From: Heterobasidion occidentale
Taxonomy: Eukaryota > Basidiomycota > Agaricomycetes > Russulales > Bondarzewiaceae
DNA length: 64,000 nucleotides
Direction of reading: 5' to 3'
NCBI GenBank assembly: GCA_039111635.1
Contig: JBCAQO010000006.1
Span: forward strand, 2,294,001-2,358,000
Below, piece by piece: positions 11,118-22,742 of this stretch. Both the position numbers and the translations under genes were made by a program. The notes under the pieces were generated by a model. That model saw nothing but the letters and a program-made list of their open reading frames with translations. It was not told the origin of the DNA and did not search any database. How positions within the stretch are numbered: the stretch's first letter is position 1; each line of letters opens with the position of its first letter.

Positions 11118-13030
11118 ATGCCGCCGCTTCGCAAAGTTCCTTTGAAAAAATTCCTCAACCTGTATGCGCCATTCGTCCTTTTTGTCTGCCTTCCATCTTA
11201 ACATCGCTTTGCAGACCCCCTACTTCCTCCAATCCTCCCGAGCAGTCCCTCGACAAGTCACCGCAGACGGGCGAGTTCGATCATCATCGCTCTGTTCAAC
11301 GGGTCCCGCGGTCCTCGACTGGTCCTATCCGTAAATCAACTATCTATATTTGCCCCCCTCCGCCAGAAGAGCTACAAGCCACAATACACCGTGTCAATAG
11401 ACTTTATTCACCCGACTGCGTTCAGACAGTGGCACGCACAACAGTCGCGAGGAAGGTCCCGAAGGACGTCACCGTAGACGGTGGCGACGAGACGGATACC
11501 ACAAGTTACCTCAGCTTCAACGAAGATAGACGCAACCGGCTTCGATCAGCTTCCAAGGGATCCTTCGTTCCATCCGAACTTCCTTTGGGCTCCAGGTCTC
11601 AGAAAAAGCCTGAGACGTTCATACAGGCTTCGAGCTTTTCGTCTGTTCAGAGGACCGCCTCAAGCGTGGTCCCAAGGTCTGCTCCCCTGCCGGATAAATC
11701 TGACTCTCAACGTTCACACTCGCGGAGGGCACCTACCAACAAGCAATCACTGATAGATGCGCTCAAGCTACCTGTGTCGGAGATATCTAAGTCATCTTCG
11801 TCTTTCTACCAACCTGCTGTTGCTTCGCACCAGTCGACCCCTCTTCCAGCCTCTCGAGCCAATAAGGATCCGCGCCCGCCGCCGAAGCTTTCCCCGAACC
11901 CTCGACGGTCTGGTCGCTCTTTCATGTCGAAGTTATCATGGTCGATATCCAAGCCATCCCGTGATGCTTCGCACTCGTCTACACCCTTATCGCCTTCCGA
12001 CGAATTCATGAATCCGCGGACTCCGCCTCCGACCTTACTGAAATCTCGACGACCTGCTCGTTTGCCTGTGCCATACGTGCCACCTGGGCTACCTGTTCAG
12101 GCATCTGCTGTTGCCTCATACTTGTCTACCCCCTCACCGGTCTTTGAAACCCATCCAAATTCAAAGCCTCGGCCGCTTGCTCAATCGGGGTTACCACGAA
12201 GCTCGGGCCAACTGAAGGGCGTCTCTAAGCTGGCCGACCGACAGAGGCCTGTCGCTCCCTTGCACACCGGGGAAGACCGTCCTCCGTTGTCACGTGCAGT
12301 GGCATCACCATCTCGCTTTGCCGCTGCCGAGGAGCGCATTGCAATGCCACCGCCAATGAAGACTTCTCCCCGCCCTGCCGCTCCCAAGGGGCGCAACCCA
12401 GTGGCCCCGCCAGTGAAGAATTCCTCCCACTCGGGTGCCAAGAATGAACGTCTTCCGACGGGGTCCTCAACGCAGACCTCTTCTCACTTGAATGCCAGGA
12501 AGCGCCTCCTAGTGGGAGAGTCTGCAATTGACTCTCCTCGGGCGGGTACCATGAATGAGCGTCTTCACTTGACACCGTTGACGACGGCCTTCTCCCAGCC
12601 GTACGATGTTTCTAGCTCTTCTTCTCCAAACAGTGACAGTCCGGTGTCTTTCATGCCAGCACCTTTGAATATAGGTCGCCTCGTTGCGGCGTCCCGGCGC
12701 GTCCCGTCGCCCCGTATTGATCTTCCAACGCTCGAAGAGCGCTTCGCTTGCTTTTCTAGTGGCTCCCAGCCTTTGGAAAAGGGAAATCATCGCAAAGTAT
12801 CCGTGCTTCATAAGGCCCAAGTGACCAACGAAGCGTACCGTCAGAGCGTCTACGTTCAAGTTGAAACGGTGCCAAAGCTAATGGGTAGTACGCGTGAACA
12901 GCGGAAAGCCGTCACCGTCAAGACAGCTCGTGGAAATGACAAGCAGGCCGGGAATACCTTCCGCGAGCTTGATGCTCGTAGGGTCGGCCTCCAGAGATCG
13001 CATGCCGTGTATGCGTCGATTCGCCCTTGA
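11118..13030 (+). CDS. Ser/Pro/Arg-rich disordered protein, 605 aa
   Basis: Exons 11118..11161 and 11215..13030. The long second exon has no suitable ATG of its own near its 5' end; the upstream ATG at 11118 followed by MPPLRKVPLKKF and a GTATGC donor gives a clean 53-nt intron and keeps frame. The protein is basic and rich in Ser, Pro and Arg, with no recognised domain, signal peptide or membrane span. Residues near 203, 251 and 300 start a degenerate repeat (Ala-Ser-x-x-Ser-Thr-Pro followed by a Lys/Arg/Pro-rich segment) spaced 48-49 residues apart. The low-complexity sequence suggests a scaffold or cytoskeleton/nuclear regulator, but no function can be assigned. Confidence 0.7.
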
Positions 13031-13400
13031 ATATGTACACCAAATCCTTCTCTCATGACTGAATTACCTATTTATTAGCAGAGCCTTCATAGATCCTGCT
13101 CGTCTTCCGTCCTGCTTGGTTCAGGTATAGATGTATCACCTCTCATCACGCTCTTTACGAATATTCATGCGAGATGCAATCCTTACGAAGTCCTTCCTTT
13201 CTCTATCTTGTATCCGTATATGTCGAATGGCATTGTCTCTCCTTGTATTATCCTTAACTATATATGCTGATCCAAATACAATCACTACCATCATCAATCG
13301 AAATACTTCTGACGTGTATGCTTTGCGGGCTTAGTGACTGGCCTTGTCAAGAACCAGTATAGGCTTCCTCTATATCATACATCCCAGTCAATTGCAAGTT
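13031..13400. other. Convergent intergenic
   Basis: 370 bp of AT-richer sequence between two convergent genes; expected to be 3' UTRs and terminators. Nothing else seen. Confidence 0.55.
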
Positions 13401-16076
13401 CTACCATATCCGCTTGACCATCGTAAAGCGCGTCAGATCCTCTAACTTGGGTCTCCTCTTCTTGCCCTCCACATCGTCATTCCCATTCCCGGTGCGCTCG
13501 CCGATTTCCGCCGTGGGCCTCGTATCGTCGCGAGCGTTGTCAAGGAGCGTCTTCAATTCCCGGTTGTAAATCTGTTTATAAGGGTAGCTTGTGAACAGGT
13601 AGAATAGGAGAGAGAGAGAAATAAAATTCACCTGCTCTTCTCGCCCCTCCCCGATGGGATCACGACCAAAATCGTTCACTTTGTCCGCCACTTCCCGTGC
13701 CTCCATCCCTGCCCTCCGTTTCGTTGCATAGCTGACAAGGTTGACACCCATGATGATCTTGATCACCACAAAGCTGCGCCATTACAGTCGCACAGCACAT
13801 AAACTCAGCGACTGTTCTTCGAAAACAACAAGGGGACAGACGCACCAAACCCAAATCGTCAGACCCAGCGTGCCCCATTTTGCCCACCGCACGACAGCTT
13901 CCCAATCCACTTCCCTCCCACGTTGTAACAGCTCCTCCCACCCTGACTCCCCAGCCCACTTCCACCACTCGACGTCACTCAGGCACCAGATCAAGTTGGT
14001 CAAGTTGGAAAGTCTGGGCATCGAAGTACCGTGCGCAGACGAAGAAGACAACACGAGACTGACCGCTTGAGAGCCAATGAGGATCGCGAGCACTGCGAGC
14101 GGGAGTGCTGAAAACCCGAGACGACGAGCAACGAGGGGCGATTGGTCAACGTAGGTGTGCTGTGTGTCGGTGGATATCATCAACGCATTGTGGGCAAACT
14201 GAAAGGCACTATACACACCTTGCGTGCACCGAGCCGGCCGAACGCGCTCCCGCTCGCAAGGTCCCGACAAAGCACGTCGGTGTAGCGTTCATACACAGAT
14301 GGCCGGATGTGATTGAATTTGGTGATGAAAGCGTGTTTGAGCCAGTCGACTAGCGTTTCGGAAAGCATGACGGTCATGACCGGCTATGCACAGGAGTCAC
14401 ACGAGCAAGTGGCATCAGCTTGGCCCACCAGCTGATGATTCACGGTTGAAGCGCACATAAGAGATCGTCCAGAGGACGTTGCTGCCGCCACGGAACCATC
14501 CAAAGCTCTTCGGTAGAAAAACGCCTTCTGAGAAGTCAAACTCCGAGCCAGACAATTCGATCAGGTTGCGAAACGCGACGAAGAAGAGCATGAGGCAGAG
14601 TGTAAAGCGCTCCACGATGTCTGAGCACAGAAACAAAATAGCAATTGCATCAATGTCCATAAGCTAATACAAAAAACGAAGTATACCGCACCGGCACATG
14701 TGATCTGAAAGAGATTGTCTTTCTCAAATTTCTTAAAGACGCTGCCTTTGATCTCTACAAATTGATTTGACATGAGTAGAGAGAGAAGTGCATTGTCGTA
14801 AGAATTAATGGCCACATTGAGGCAGAGTAGTTGATAGACCATTACCAACGCGTGGACGACTGCAAGGTATTGGCAGACATTGATATTTGATGCTCCTTCC
14901 ATAGTCAATAAATCAAATTCACGCACCAATATACAGCGTTGCAAGGCCAAAGAACAGGATGGGGCGTAGGGTATGCGTGCTGAGCGGAACGCGTCGTGAC
15001 AAAAGCAGCAGCGTAGAGCGAGAAAAAAGACAGTCGATGATATCCTGACCGATCGAAGCACACAAGCGATCGGCAATCTTCAAGCAGTCGATCAAGCCAA
15101 AGAAAGATGCTCCGGTCAGCCCTGCAGTTTTCGACTAGACATGGGAGGAAACAAAGCAAGGAAACGCCTACTTCTAATGCGTTGAAAATGACATACAGTT
15201 TGATGGTGTCCTGTCCGCGTATCGAGTGATATATTTTGCTCGCGTCGGTCAGCGGGACGAGGATCATGATGGACAGAGCAAGAAGCAACGTTCGCAGGAT
15301 GTCAGCCTTTTGTGAAGGCGGGAGTGGTGCTTTTGAGCGTGAAAAGAGATTGGTGAGTACGCGCCATAAGGCAAACACAAAGCGAATAGGATGTATGGTG
15401 AACGTGTAAAGGAAGGAGTCGAGGCAGAGAACAAAGCCAAAGCCCATGATCTGTGATGAACATATGAGCCTCGTACTGGAGGAGGCCCAAGCGAGTTCAC
15501 AATCACCTTTTCCATAGCTACTGGCATTGCAAGAAAGTTGCTGACTCTTTCCCATTTCAGCTCTTGATGTGAGTCAAAGTCCGTAGCTAAAAGTTCTTCC
15601 CTAAGGTAGTCCCAAAGCGAAAACGGCGGAAGTGACGGCGCCGAATGTAACACTTTTTGCAGAGAAGAGTGAGGAGGAGGGGGTGAAGATGATATGGGCG
15701 TTGGAGGAAGCGAAGCATACGCCAGAGGCATCTCTCTCTGCGGACTCGGTGCTCGAAATGCACGGGAATTCGACAACGAATTCATCTGTGGGTCGCTGGC
15801 TCTAGCGGACAGAATTGGATACGGTTCCCGTTCAGCTTCGGATGCATCAAGATCGAGGTCGTCGTCGCTAATGTGACTGGAAGAGAAAGAGAAATGGTCG
15901 CGGTCCACGCCCGGACTGGAAGATGTCCGACGCTGACGCGGACGCGACCGTCTGATATTGGTGGGTTGGGGGTATTTCGCGCTCGTTTGTTTCCTGAGAT
16001 TTTGGCTTGACGATTTGTGAGACATACGGCGCCGAGATGGGGTTGGACGGTGTGGAGAGCGCGAGGGCGGCGCCAT
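13401..16076 (-). CDS. TAPT1/EMP65-family multi-pass membrane protein
   Basis: Exons (minus): 16076..15507, 15450..15172, 15077..14927, 14859..14692, 14620..14457, 14383..14219, 14159..13846, 13773..13632, 13571..13401; 707 aa, all joins in frame. Family knowledge: these eukaryotic membrane proteins (human TAPT1, yeast Emp65) act at the ER/secretory pathway and cilia base. Seen: a ~190-residue basic Ser-rich cytosolic N-terminus, then the family signatures MGFGFVLCLDSFLYTFT, DASKIYHSIRGQDTIKLY, NQFVEIKGSVFKKFEKDN, LVDWLKHAFITKFNHIRP and CFVVIKIIMGVNLVSYA, with several hydrophobic spans between them. The start is the only ATG before the first donor. Its 5' end is 110 bp from that of the mitochondrial TFB gene, so the promoter is probably shared. 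Confidence 0.9.
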
Positions 16077-16186
16077 GACGGTCTGGCGAGTGCAGCGGGA
16101 GAGTGGCTGACTGCACAAGCCGGCTCGCGACGCGCTAAGACTCGGTCTAGGGTTAGAGCCTATATGAGAGGTAGTGCTGCTGACGA

Positions 16187-18013
16187 ATGGGAAGCAGACT
16201 TGGTATGTCTTTTCGAACGGTGCTCACCAGGCTCGCCCCTCATCCCCCCTCCCTCGTCCCCGCATCCTCACGCTTCATAGGTACATCGAATCCACTCCGA
16301 GATGTCTTGCCGGGTACTCAACCAAAACCAAAACCTCGCCGCACTCGCAAGGCCTCTGCTACTCCTACACTTACTCCCACAGTAGAAGCAGTAAGTCTCG
16401 AAGGGGGTGCACTGGACCCCCTTGCACAACCAGAGGTTGCTGAGCCAGGGGAGATGCCCAATGCGCCTGCCGCGCTCATACAACCCTCAGGTGCCTACGC
16501 AAAGCTTCCGCTCTTACCTCCAATAAACAAATGGTCGGCCGCGTTCCCCCCTATGCTCCCTACGCGTGAACGCGTGTCTCTCAGGAATCCTGATACGTCG
16601 GAAAAGATTGCGAAAAGCTTTTTGTATGGAAAATTGACAAGGACAGATCAACCCAAGATTGTCATCGAGGCATTCCCTGGTGCGTGTATTGCGAATACCG
16701 ACACGTCTTCTTACCAACGTTCATTCCTCCCTCATAGGCCCCGGTTCACTATCTAGAGGGTTACTGGTTCTCCCTCCATCTAAACTAGCCAAATTAATTA
16801 TTCTAGAGGATCATGAGCCTTACTTGAAGTATTTGCGTGTAAGTCTCCGCTTCCGATATATCTCTCACCATACGTTGACAGCCTACATAGCCGCTTGAAG
16901 AAGCAGACCCTCGCGTTAAGGTCATTCCTATGAGTGGGTTTCTGTGGACCACTTACTCTGCCCTCGATGAAATGGGTATTCTTAATGATATCGATACTGT
17001 GCCTTGGGATTCGGGCGGTTCGTTCGCTTCTATTGACGTAGCCCTTTGCCGTGCTGAATTCTTTTTCTTCTAGTTCATCCCAATCTACATTTTATCAGTC
17101 ATCTCCCTCAAAGCATCCATGGCGAGCAATTCGTTGCGCAACTTCTCAGGTGCATCCCTGAGAGGTCTTGGCTCTTCAAATATGGGCGCGTCCCAATGAG
17201 TCTCGTTCTTGGAGACTGGGTCTGGCGGGTATGTTTTCCTTTTTCTGGATATGGTTCACCTTCTGACATTGAATTTTTGTTTTATCACTCAGCGTATGTC
17301 TTCGGGGATCAACGGGGTCGAACGCTGTAAACTTAGTGTCATCACGGAGGCCGTCTCAGACTTCAGTCTCTCAGTCCCACCTAGCACGCTTCTCCCATAT
17401 GAGGACCACCTCCACCCGATAAAGGCCTACGCGACGATCGATCCCAAACGCAAGCCTGACCCAAGGCGCTACGGACATCCGCTTGTGGCATCTAATTTGG
17501 TGCCGCTTCAGGACCAGGTAGGACTTGGTGGATCCCTTGATCAAACATGATGATAATGATCGTCGCACTTGTGCGCTCACTATTTCTCTCTGGTATTCAG
17601 TACATCGATAAAGGAAAGCTTGACCAATGGGATTACATCCTTCGCCGCCTCTTTGTGCTCAAGTCGACACCCCTGAAAACTGCTATAAGGTATTTTTCGG
17701 TTTCCACTTTGTCTACTAGTTCATTGAATGACATCTCCCAGCTCTCTCGCACCAGGTGCGCAAGTGCTACTCAAAGCCCTCACAAGCCCGGACCTTCCAG
17801 AGTCTCAGCGCGTAGACCCCAAGAAGGCGGTCAAGAACCTCTCAGTGTCTGATTGGACGCTCTTCGCGCGTGCGTTTGACGAGTGGCCATTTGCACCGGA
17901 GGTATGTTCCATTGCTCGTCTGCCATGGTTAGCTCTGCATCGCTGACCGACTCCGTGTTGCATAGAATTTGAACATCGATTTCACGAACACTGATGATCG
18001 GCGTACATTATGA
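16187..18013 (+). CDS. Mitochondrial transcription factor B (rRNA adenine dimethylase-like)
   Basis: Belongs to the KsgA/Dim1-related TFB family that helps mitochondrial RNA polymerase melt promoters. Exons 16187..16679, 16738..16838, 16891..17017, 17074..17228, 17293..17517, 17601..17689, 17742..17901, 17966..18013; 465 aa. Seen: a basic, hydroxylated N-terminus typical of a matrix targeting signal; SAM-binding motif I as PGPGSLSRGLL; the acidic loop IILEDHEPYLKYL; RVKVIPMSG; and RRCKLSVI-like ERCKLSVITEA. An alternative start at 16205 (MSFRTVLTRL) looks more like a mitochondrial presequence and would shorten it by six residues. The C-terminal segment QYIDKGKLDQWDYILRRLF is family-typical. 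Divergent from the TAPT1-family gene. Confidence 0.88.
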
Positions 18014-18231
18014 GTGACGACGGCTACGGTCGTGCTGTGTCATGGATGCTTCTGCACTCGTTATCTGGGCCTTCATACGCACCTGAGGTAGACGTGACTC
18101 GCCTCGCTCTTTACATCTAGAACTAGATGCTTGTAGATGATTGCAAAATATAATCATACTACTAATGTTACACAACCCAATATATATGCGACACTACCAC
18201 TATCAGATAGAAAAGGTTCTCCGTGGTAGTT

Positions 18232-21200
18232 TCATGTCTCCGCTGTTGCTGCTAATGGGGTAGACGTAGGTATCTCGAGATCGAGTGGTTCAGGGCTTCC
18301 TGCTGTCTTGATCACGAGCGATGTCAGCTATCCCTATCGAGGGAGATTGTCCGAAACAACCTTACCTCGACCTGGGTCTGGGCCAAAGTTTGTGATGATT
18401 CCGCAGCCATGGTTTGGGTCTCTATCGGCTGTGACTCTCCTTCCTGAGTAGTATTGATCTCAGTGGCCTGCGAGTCCATATTGACATCTTCTGATACAGG
18501 CGCCTGCACATCGGGGGTGCCCGCTTTTGACTTTGACCCTTCATCGTCTTCGCCCAACGCCTTCTTCTTGCGTCCCCGTTTTTCAGACTTCTCTACGGGT
18601 GCGGGAGGTGGCAAACCGAAAAGTGTTGTCTGCCTTGTCGTATTTTTCTTTGTAACTATCGCTTTACCGCCGTTTAGTAAGTCTGCCATATAGGTAAGCA
18701 TGATCAATAGGCAGAAGCCGTGGTAGCTGAAAAAAGGGGTTCCTTACTCTTATTCTTGGATATGCCTGTCTCCGCTGCATCGACTTTGTCGAAGAAGCTA
18801 TCGCTCTTATGCAGAGACTTGTTGCCGTCAGCGTTGCGGGCGAAAGGGTTGCGGCTCGTGTCAGTTCCCGGTTTCTTAGCGAATGGGTTGGTTCCTGCAC
18901 AATCAGTTTGAACGGTGAGTGACCAAAGTTGCGGTGTTAAAATCACACTGACTCTGTTTCGGAGGCGCCGCTGGTAGCTCTGCCGCTGGGTCAGCGAATG
19001 CCCTCCTCTTTGCTCCTTCAGGGGATGCGAGGTTCTCCTCCTGGTCGTCTCGCTTCCTCTTCCCATCCATCACTGTCATCGGGAATGCATTTGGGACATG
19101 ATCATCTGCCCAACCGTCGTGAGTCTCGACCTGGCTCGGCAAAGGCGCAACAGTCGGTGTCGCCCTCGCTAGGTTTGGCCTATGGATGACTGGAGGAGGG
19201 CCGAAGTCTTGAAACGGCTTCACTTTCGAGGGTCCCGCGTCTGTTCTGGAGGGAGGCAACCTCGGCGGCTGTACAGGGTCATAATCCCTTGAAATCTTTT
19301 TTCGCCTATCCCTCGCGTCCGCTAGTCTATCATTATCTTCCCTATCGTCTTTGAGGATCTGCATCTTCTCTTGCAATCCAGGCAAGTGGTAAAAGACTGC
19401 GACCTTGATCGCCATGTCAAATGAAGCGGTATGGTGCAGCATCCGTGCAAGGTCGAGCGCGCGCGGGAGCTTGTTCGTTTTGCATGCGTTTTGGATCAAT
19501 TGGATGAGCTCCTTGTCGATTCCCAGCTCGCGACGCGAGATGTCGTCTGTGGTGAGCTCATCCCCTAGGGCATCGCGGGTGATCTGGATATACATGCTTT
19601 CGCGAGCAACTCTACAAACTCAGCATTAGACGGGCTCAAGGAGCTTATTTGCAGTAGAGCTTACTGTTCTTCTAGAGGCCCTTCCTTGGGATCTTTCTGG
19701 CGGAAGGGGAAGCGGAGGGGAAGCTCTTGGATCAGAGGTCTAGGAAAGCCAGGATATTCTTGTCGTCCCTGCACAAGAAGGAATTTCTTACAATCTGAGA
19801 GCGAAATTAGGAGAAAGGAAAGAAAGGACCTTGAGAATCAGACACATAAATGTATCCCCACTAAGCCCGATAGGCCAATACGACTCATCCTTTCCCTGCT
19901 TCCGTTCCAACTTGTTCGTGTCCAGCACGCGCACCCAAGTACCCCTCAAAGGTACACGGAATCGCGGCATGACATACATGACACCGGCGGAATCGTACAC
20001 TGCAGGGGCCTATAGTGGCCATAGCAGTCACAAATAGACAGTCAGCTCTGTGAATAATAAAATAAACGCTGTTGCTCACCCCTTCCTCTGATAGTCCGAT
20101 CCATTTCAAAGTACGGCCTTTCGAAATGGGTAACTTGCGATCTTGCAGTGTACACAACTCCTCAAAATCATACAACGTGCCCGTCAAATTCTGAGAACCT
20201 GGTGCAGGGTTTCAGATATGGGATGCGCTATTAGGTCATCTCCAACACTTACCGTCCATGGTGGTAGCACCGTCACGTTGAACAACAAATGCCCATTCGG
20301 GCCCCGCAACCATAGATACAAAATCACCATCAAGCGCAATCGAGCATCGTTCAATGCCCGTGCCCGTCAAAAATGTCAGATCATTGTCACTAGTTGCAAT
20401 GACAACATTTCCGTTGCCCTGCATATCACCATCCGAGAGTTGGCGCAAAGAATGCGTCGGTGGTGGTCCACCGGCCGCGACTCCGAGCACGTGAACGCCT
20501 TCATCGAGTTCATACGTCCATTCACCTTGATCTGCCCAGTTCCCGTATGGTTTATAAATGACATGGGCGGGATGGCCATTCTCAGGCTGACACGCGTAAA
20601 TTGCTCCACGCTCTCCTGTTGAGGGTTATCGTGAATGATATCGCTGGTTGATTCGTATATTATACTTACCGAGTGTTGCAAGGTCATACTTGAAGTTATC
20701 AGTGAAGTGGTACGCCTTACGTGCTGAACTGTCGTGGAACTTCACATCCACGATATTATGCGTGTCTTGGTCAGTGACTTCAATCACTCCGACCATGTTG
20801 TACGCTATCAAGACGATGAGTCCTTGCCGGGCTCGAAGATGGCAACACTGACCTAAGTATCTCTTCTTATTGTCGAAAGGGGTTGATCCCGGTTGAAAAG
20901 CAGGCTGTGCTTTCGTGACGCTCACTGAGAGAATGAGATGTCATGGGCCGAGTGGCAGAAGCTCATCGATGCCTCTTACCCATTTCCTTGACAAAGCCAT
21001 TCGAGGTCTTGGTACCCACGACGGGCTCGTTGTCTTCCATACCATGGCCAATGTCGTCTAGAATCCAATTATCGTCATCGAAGACGTCCATAGCGGCTGC
21101 ATCTTCATCATTATCTGGAGCCTGTGGATCTACACCGCCTGCGATGTCATCTCCAAAGAGTGTGGGGGTGGCCTGCCTTTGAACCTTGCGAGTGTCGAAT

Positions 21201-22563
21201 GTCGTCGAGGTGGACTTTACAGGATCCGGAGAAGTTGAAGGGATGGGTTCCGACCAGCGGTAAAGAGAGCCGTCGTAGTTGGTCCATGCCAGCAAATTAC
21301 TCGTGGGCGAGAAGGCTATTTGTGTGACGAAGTCAACAAAGGTATCCAGAAATCTGCAAAAGCTCGTCAATCCGCTGCAACGAGATCCGTATATTGAAAA
21401 GAGCACACGTGAAAAGCATCCGTCTGGTTTGTGTTGACCAAATGAATATTTGCTTGTTGCAAGAGGAGGCGAGATAAACACCATTCGGTGAAAAAGCGAG
21501 TGCAGTTGTCACACCGATGGAAGCTTCATCTGAGAAGGTCGAGGTTTTTGTCCATGTATCCCGTGATATTGCAACTACCTCTGCAATCCACTTGTGAGTA
21601 CTCGGTTTGATGAATTGTGAAAACCAGCCGATGCGTACCATGAGCGCGAGTAGCGACCACAAAATATTTGCCGGAAGGATGCCACACTGCTGAACAGTCA
21701 TGGAAAAATTCTGGGGACCTGACTCTATGGTTAGATAATTTCTAAATAAAACAGATTCATGCGTGTACTTTGTATCTTTCACAGCAGGAATGATGCCCTC
21801 GAGAACCTTCACTTCCTGCGGTTCTTCCTCTCTCACATCCCAGACAATTATTTTACCATCCACCCCACAAGTGGTCTGAAAGGCAATTCAGATTCTTACC
21901 ACGCACCTGAGGGGAAGGACTCACCAGAAAAGACCCTGATGGGTGCCAGGTCACTTTCCGTACACCTGCTTCATGTCCATGGAGCGTCGAGATCTTCATG
22001 ACATCATCTATCTCAATGACCTTGACAAAGAGCTCGCTGGAGGTAGTCGTGCTTCATTGATACCACATTGAATAATTCGCAAAAGATGCTCACTCTGATG
22101 ATACAGCAACCCTCTTCCCCGCAGGATCCACCGCAACGCAACGAATCGATGCCGCCGGAGAGCCTGTAACTAAAGCTTCGAATTCACTTTTACCATGCTT
22201 ATACTGCCGCACGTCAGAGTCCCCACTTCCAGAAAACCAACAGTCGTTCTAGGGACGGAGTAACAAGAGGTCAGGATCGACTCCTACACTGAATGGTGCA
22301 TAACATACGCCCGATGCGACTGTCATGATAGCCTCGCTTGCCTCAACCGCTGTATCCGGTTCCTGATCAGAGCCTCGGTTTGTGTGCCAGATTCGCACAC
22401 ATGAGTCGTCCCCTCCGGTATAGCAGAAGCTAAGGGTTGTCGGATTAGAGTCAGAAGGCGAGGCGACTGATGAGAATCATGCTCACGCTCCATCACGCGA
22501 GAACGCAAGGCTAGTATACCCAGATGTGTGGGCGAAGTTGACAGCAGTGTTTTTCGCAGACAT
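18232..22563 (-). CDS. Ctf4/WDHD1/AND-1 replisome adaptor
   Basis: Bridges CMG helicase, DNA polymerase alpha and repair clients at forks. Eighteen exons (minus): 22563..22487, 22429..22309, 22248..22094, 22036..21925, 21875..21769, 21724..21639, 21580..21409, 21353..20980, 20924..20853, 20804..20670, 20615..20253, 20198..20080, 20009..19830, 19786..19665, 19611..18953, 18894..18748, 18682..18366, 18306..18232; 1130 aa, every junction in frame. Seen: N-terminal WD repeats ([34 protein letters not shown]), then the SepB/mid-region propeller ([50 protein letters not shown]-like [18 protein letters not shown]), and a disordered basic/acidic tail. No HMG box, as usual in fungi. The tail carries two NPFA motifs and a PIP-like RQTTLFGL. 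The last exon choice gives [11 protein letters not shown] before the stop. Confidence 0.92.
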
Positions 22564-22742
22564 AGCGAGGGTTGATCGAAGGAACGCCCAACGAACTGAG
22601 GTACTAGACGCGTCTGACGCGTCATGTCACGCGCTAGTCACAATGTGACGTGTACGTTACTGACGACGTAAATTGACTCGTGTGCGTTCTCAGGCCTACC
22701 AGTGCTCTATGTCTTGGGACCACTCACTCTTTCTGTTTAGCA

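Noticed and set aside
16390..16432. Possible 43-nt intron in exon 1 of the mtTFB gene (GTAAGT...CCAG)
   Set aside because: Removing it would break the frame that continues into the SAM-binding motif.
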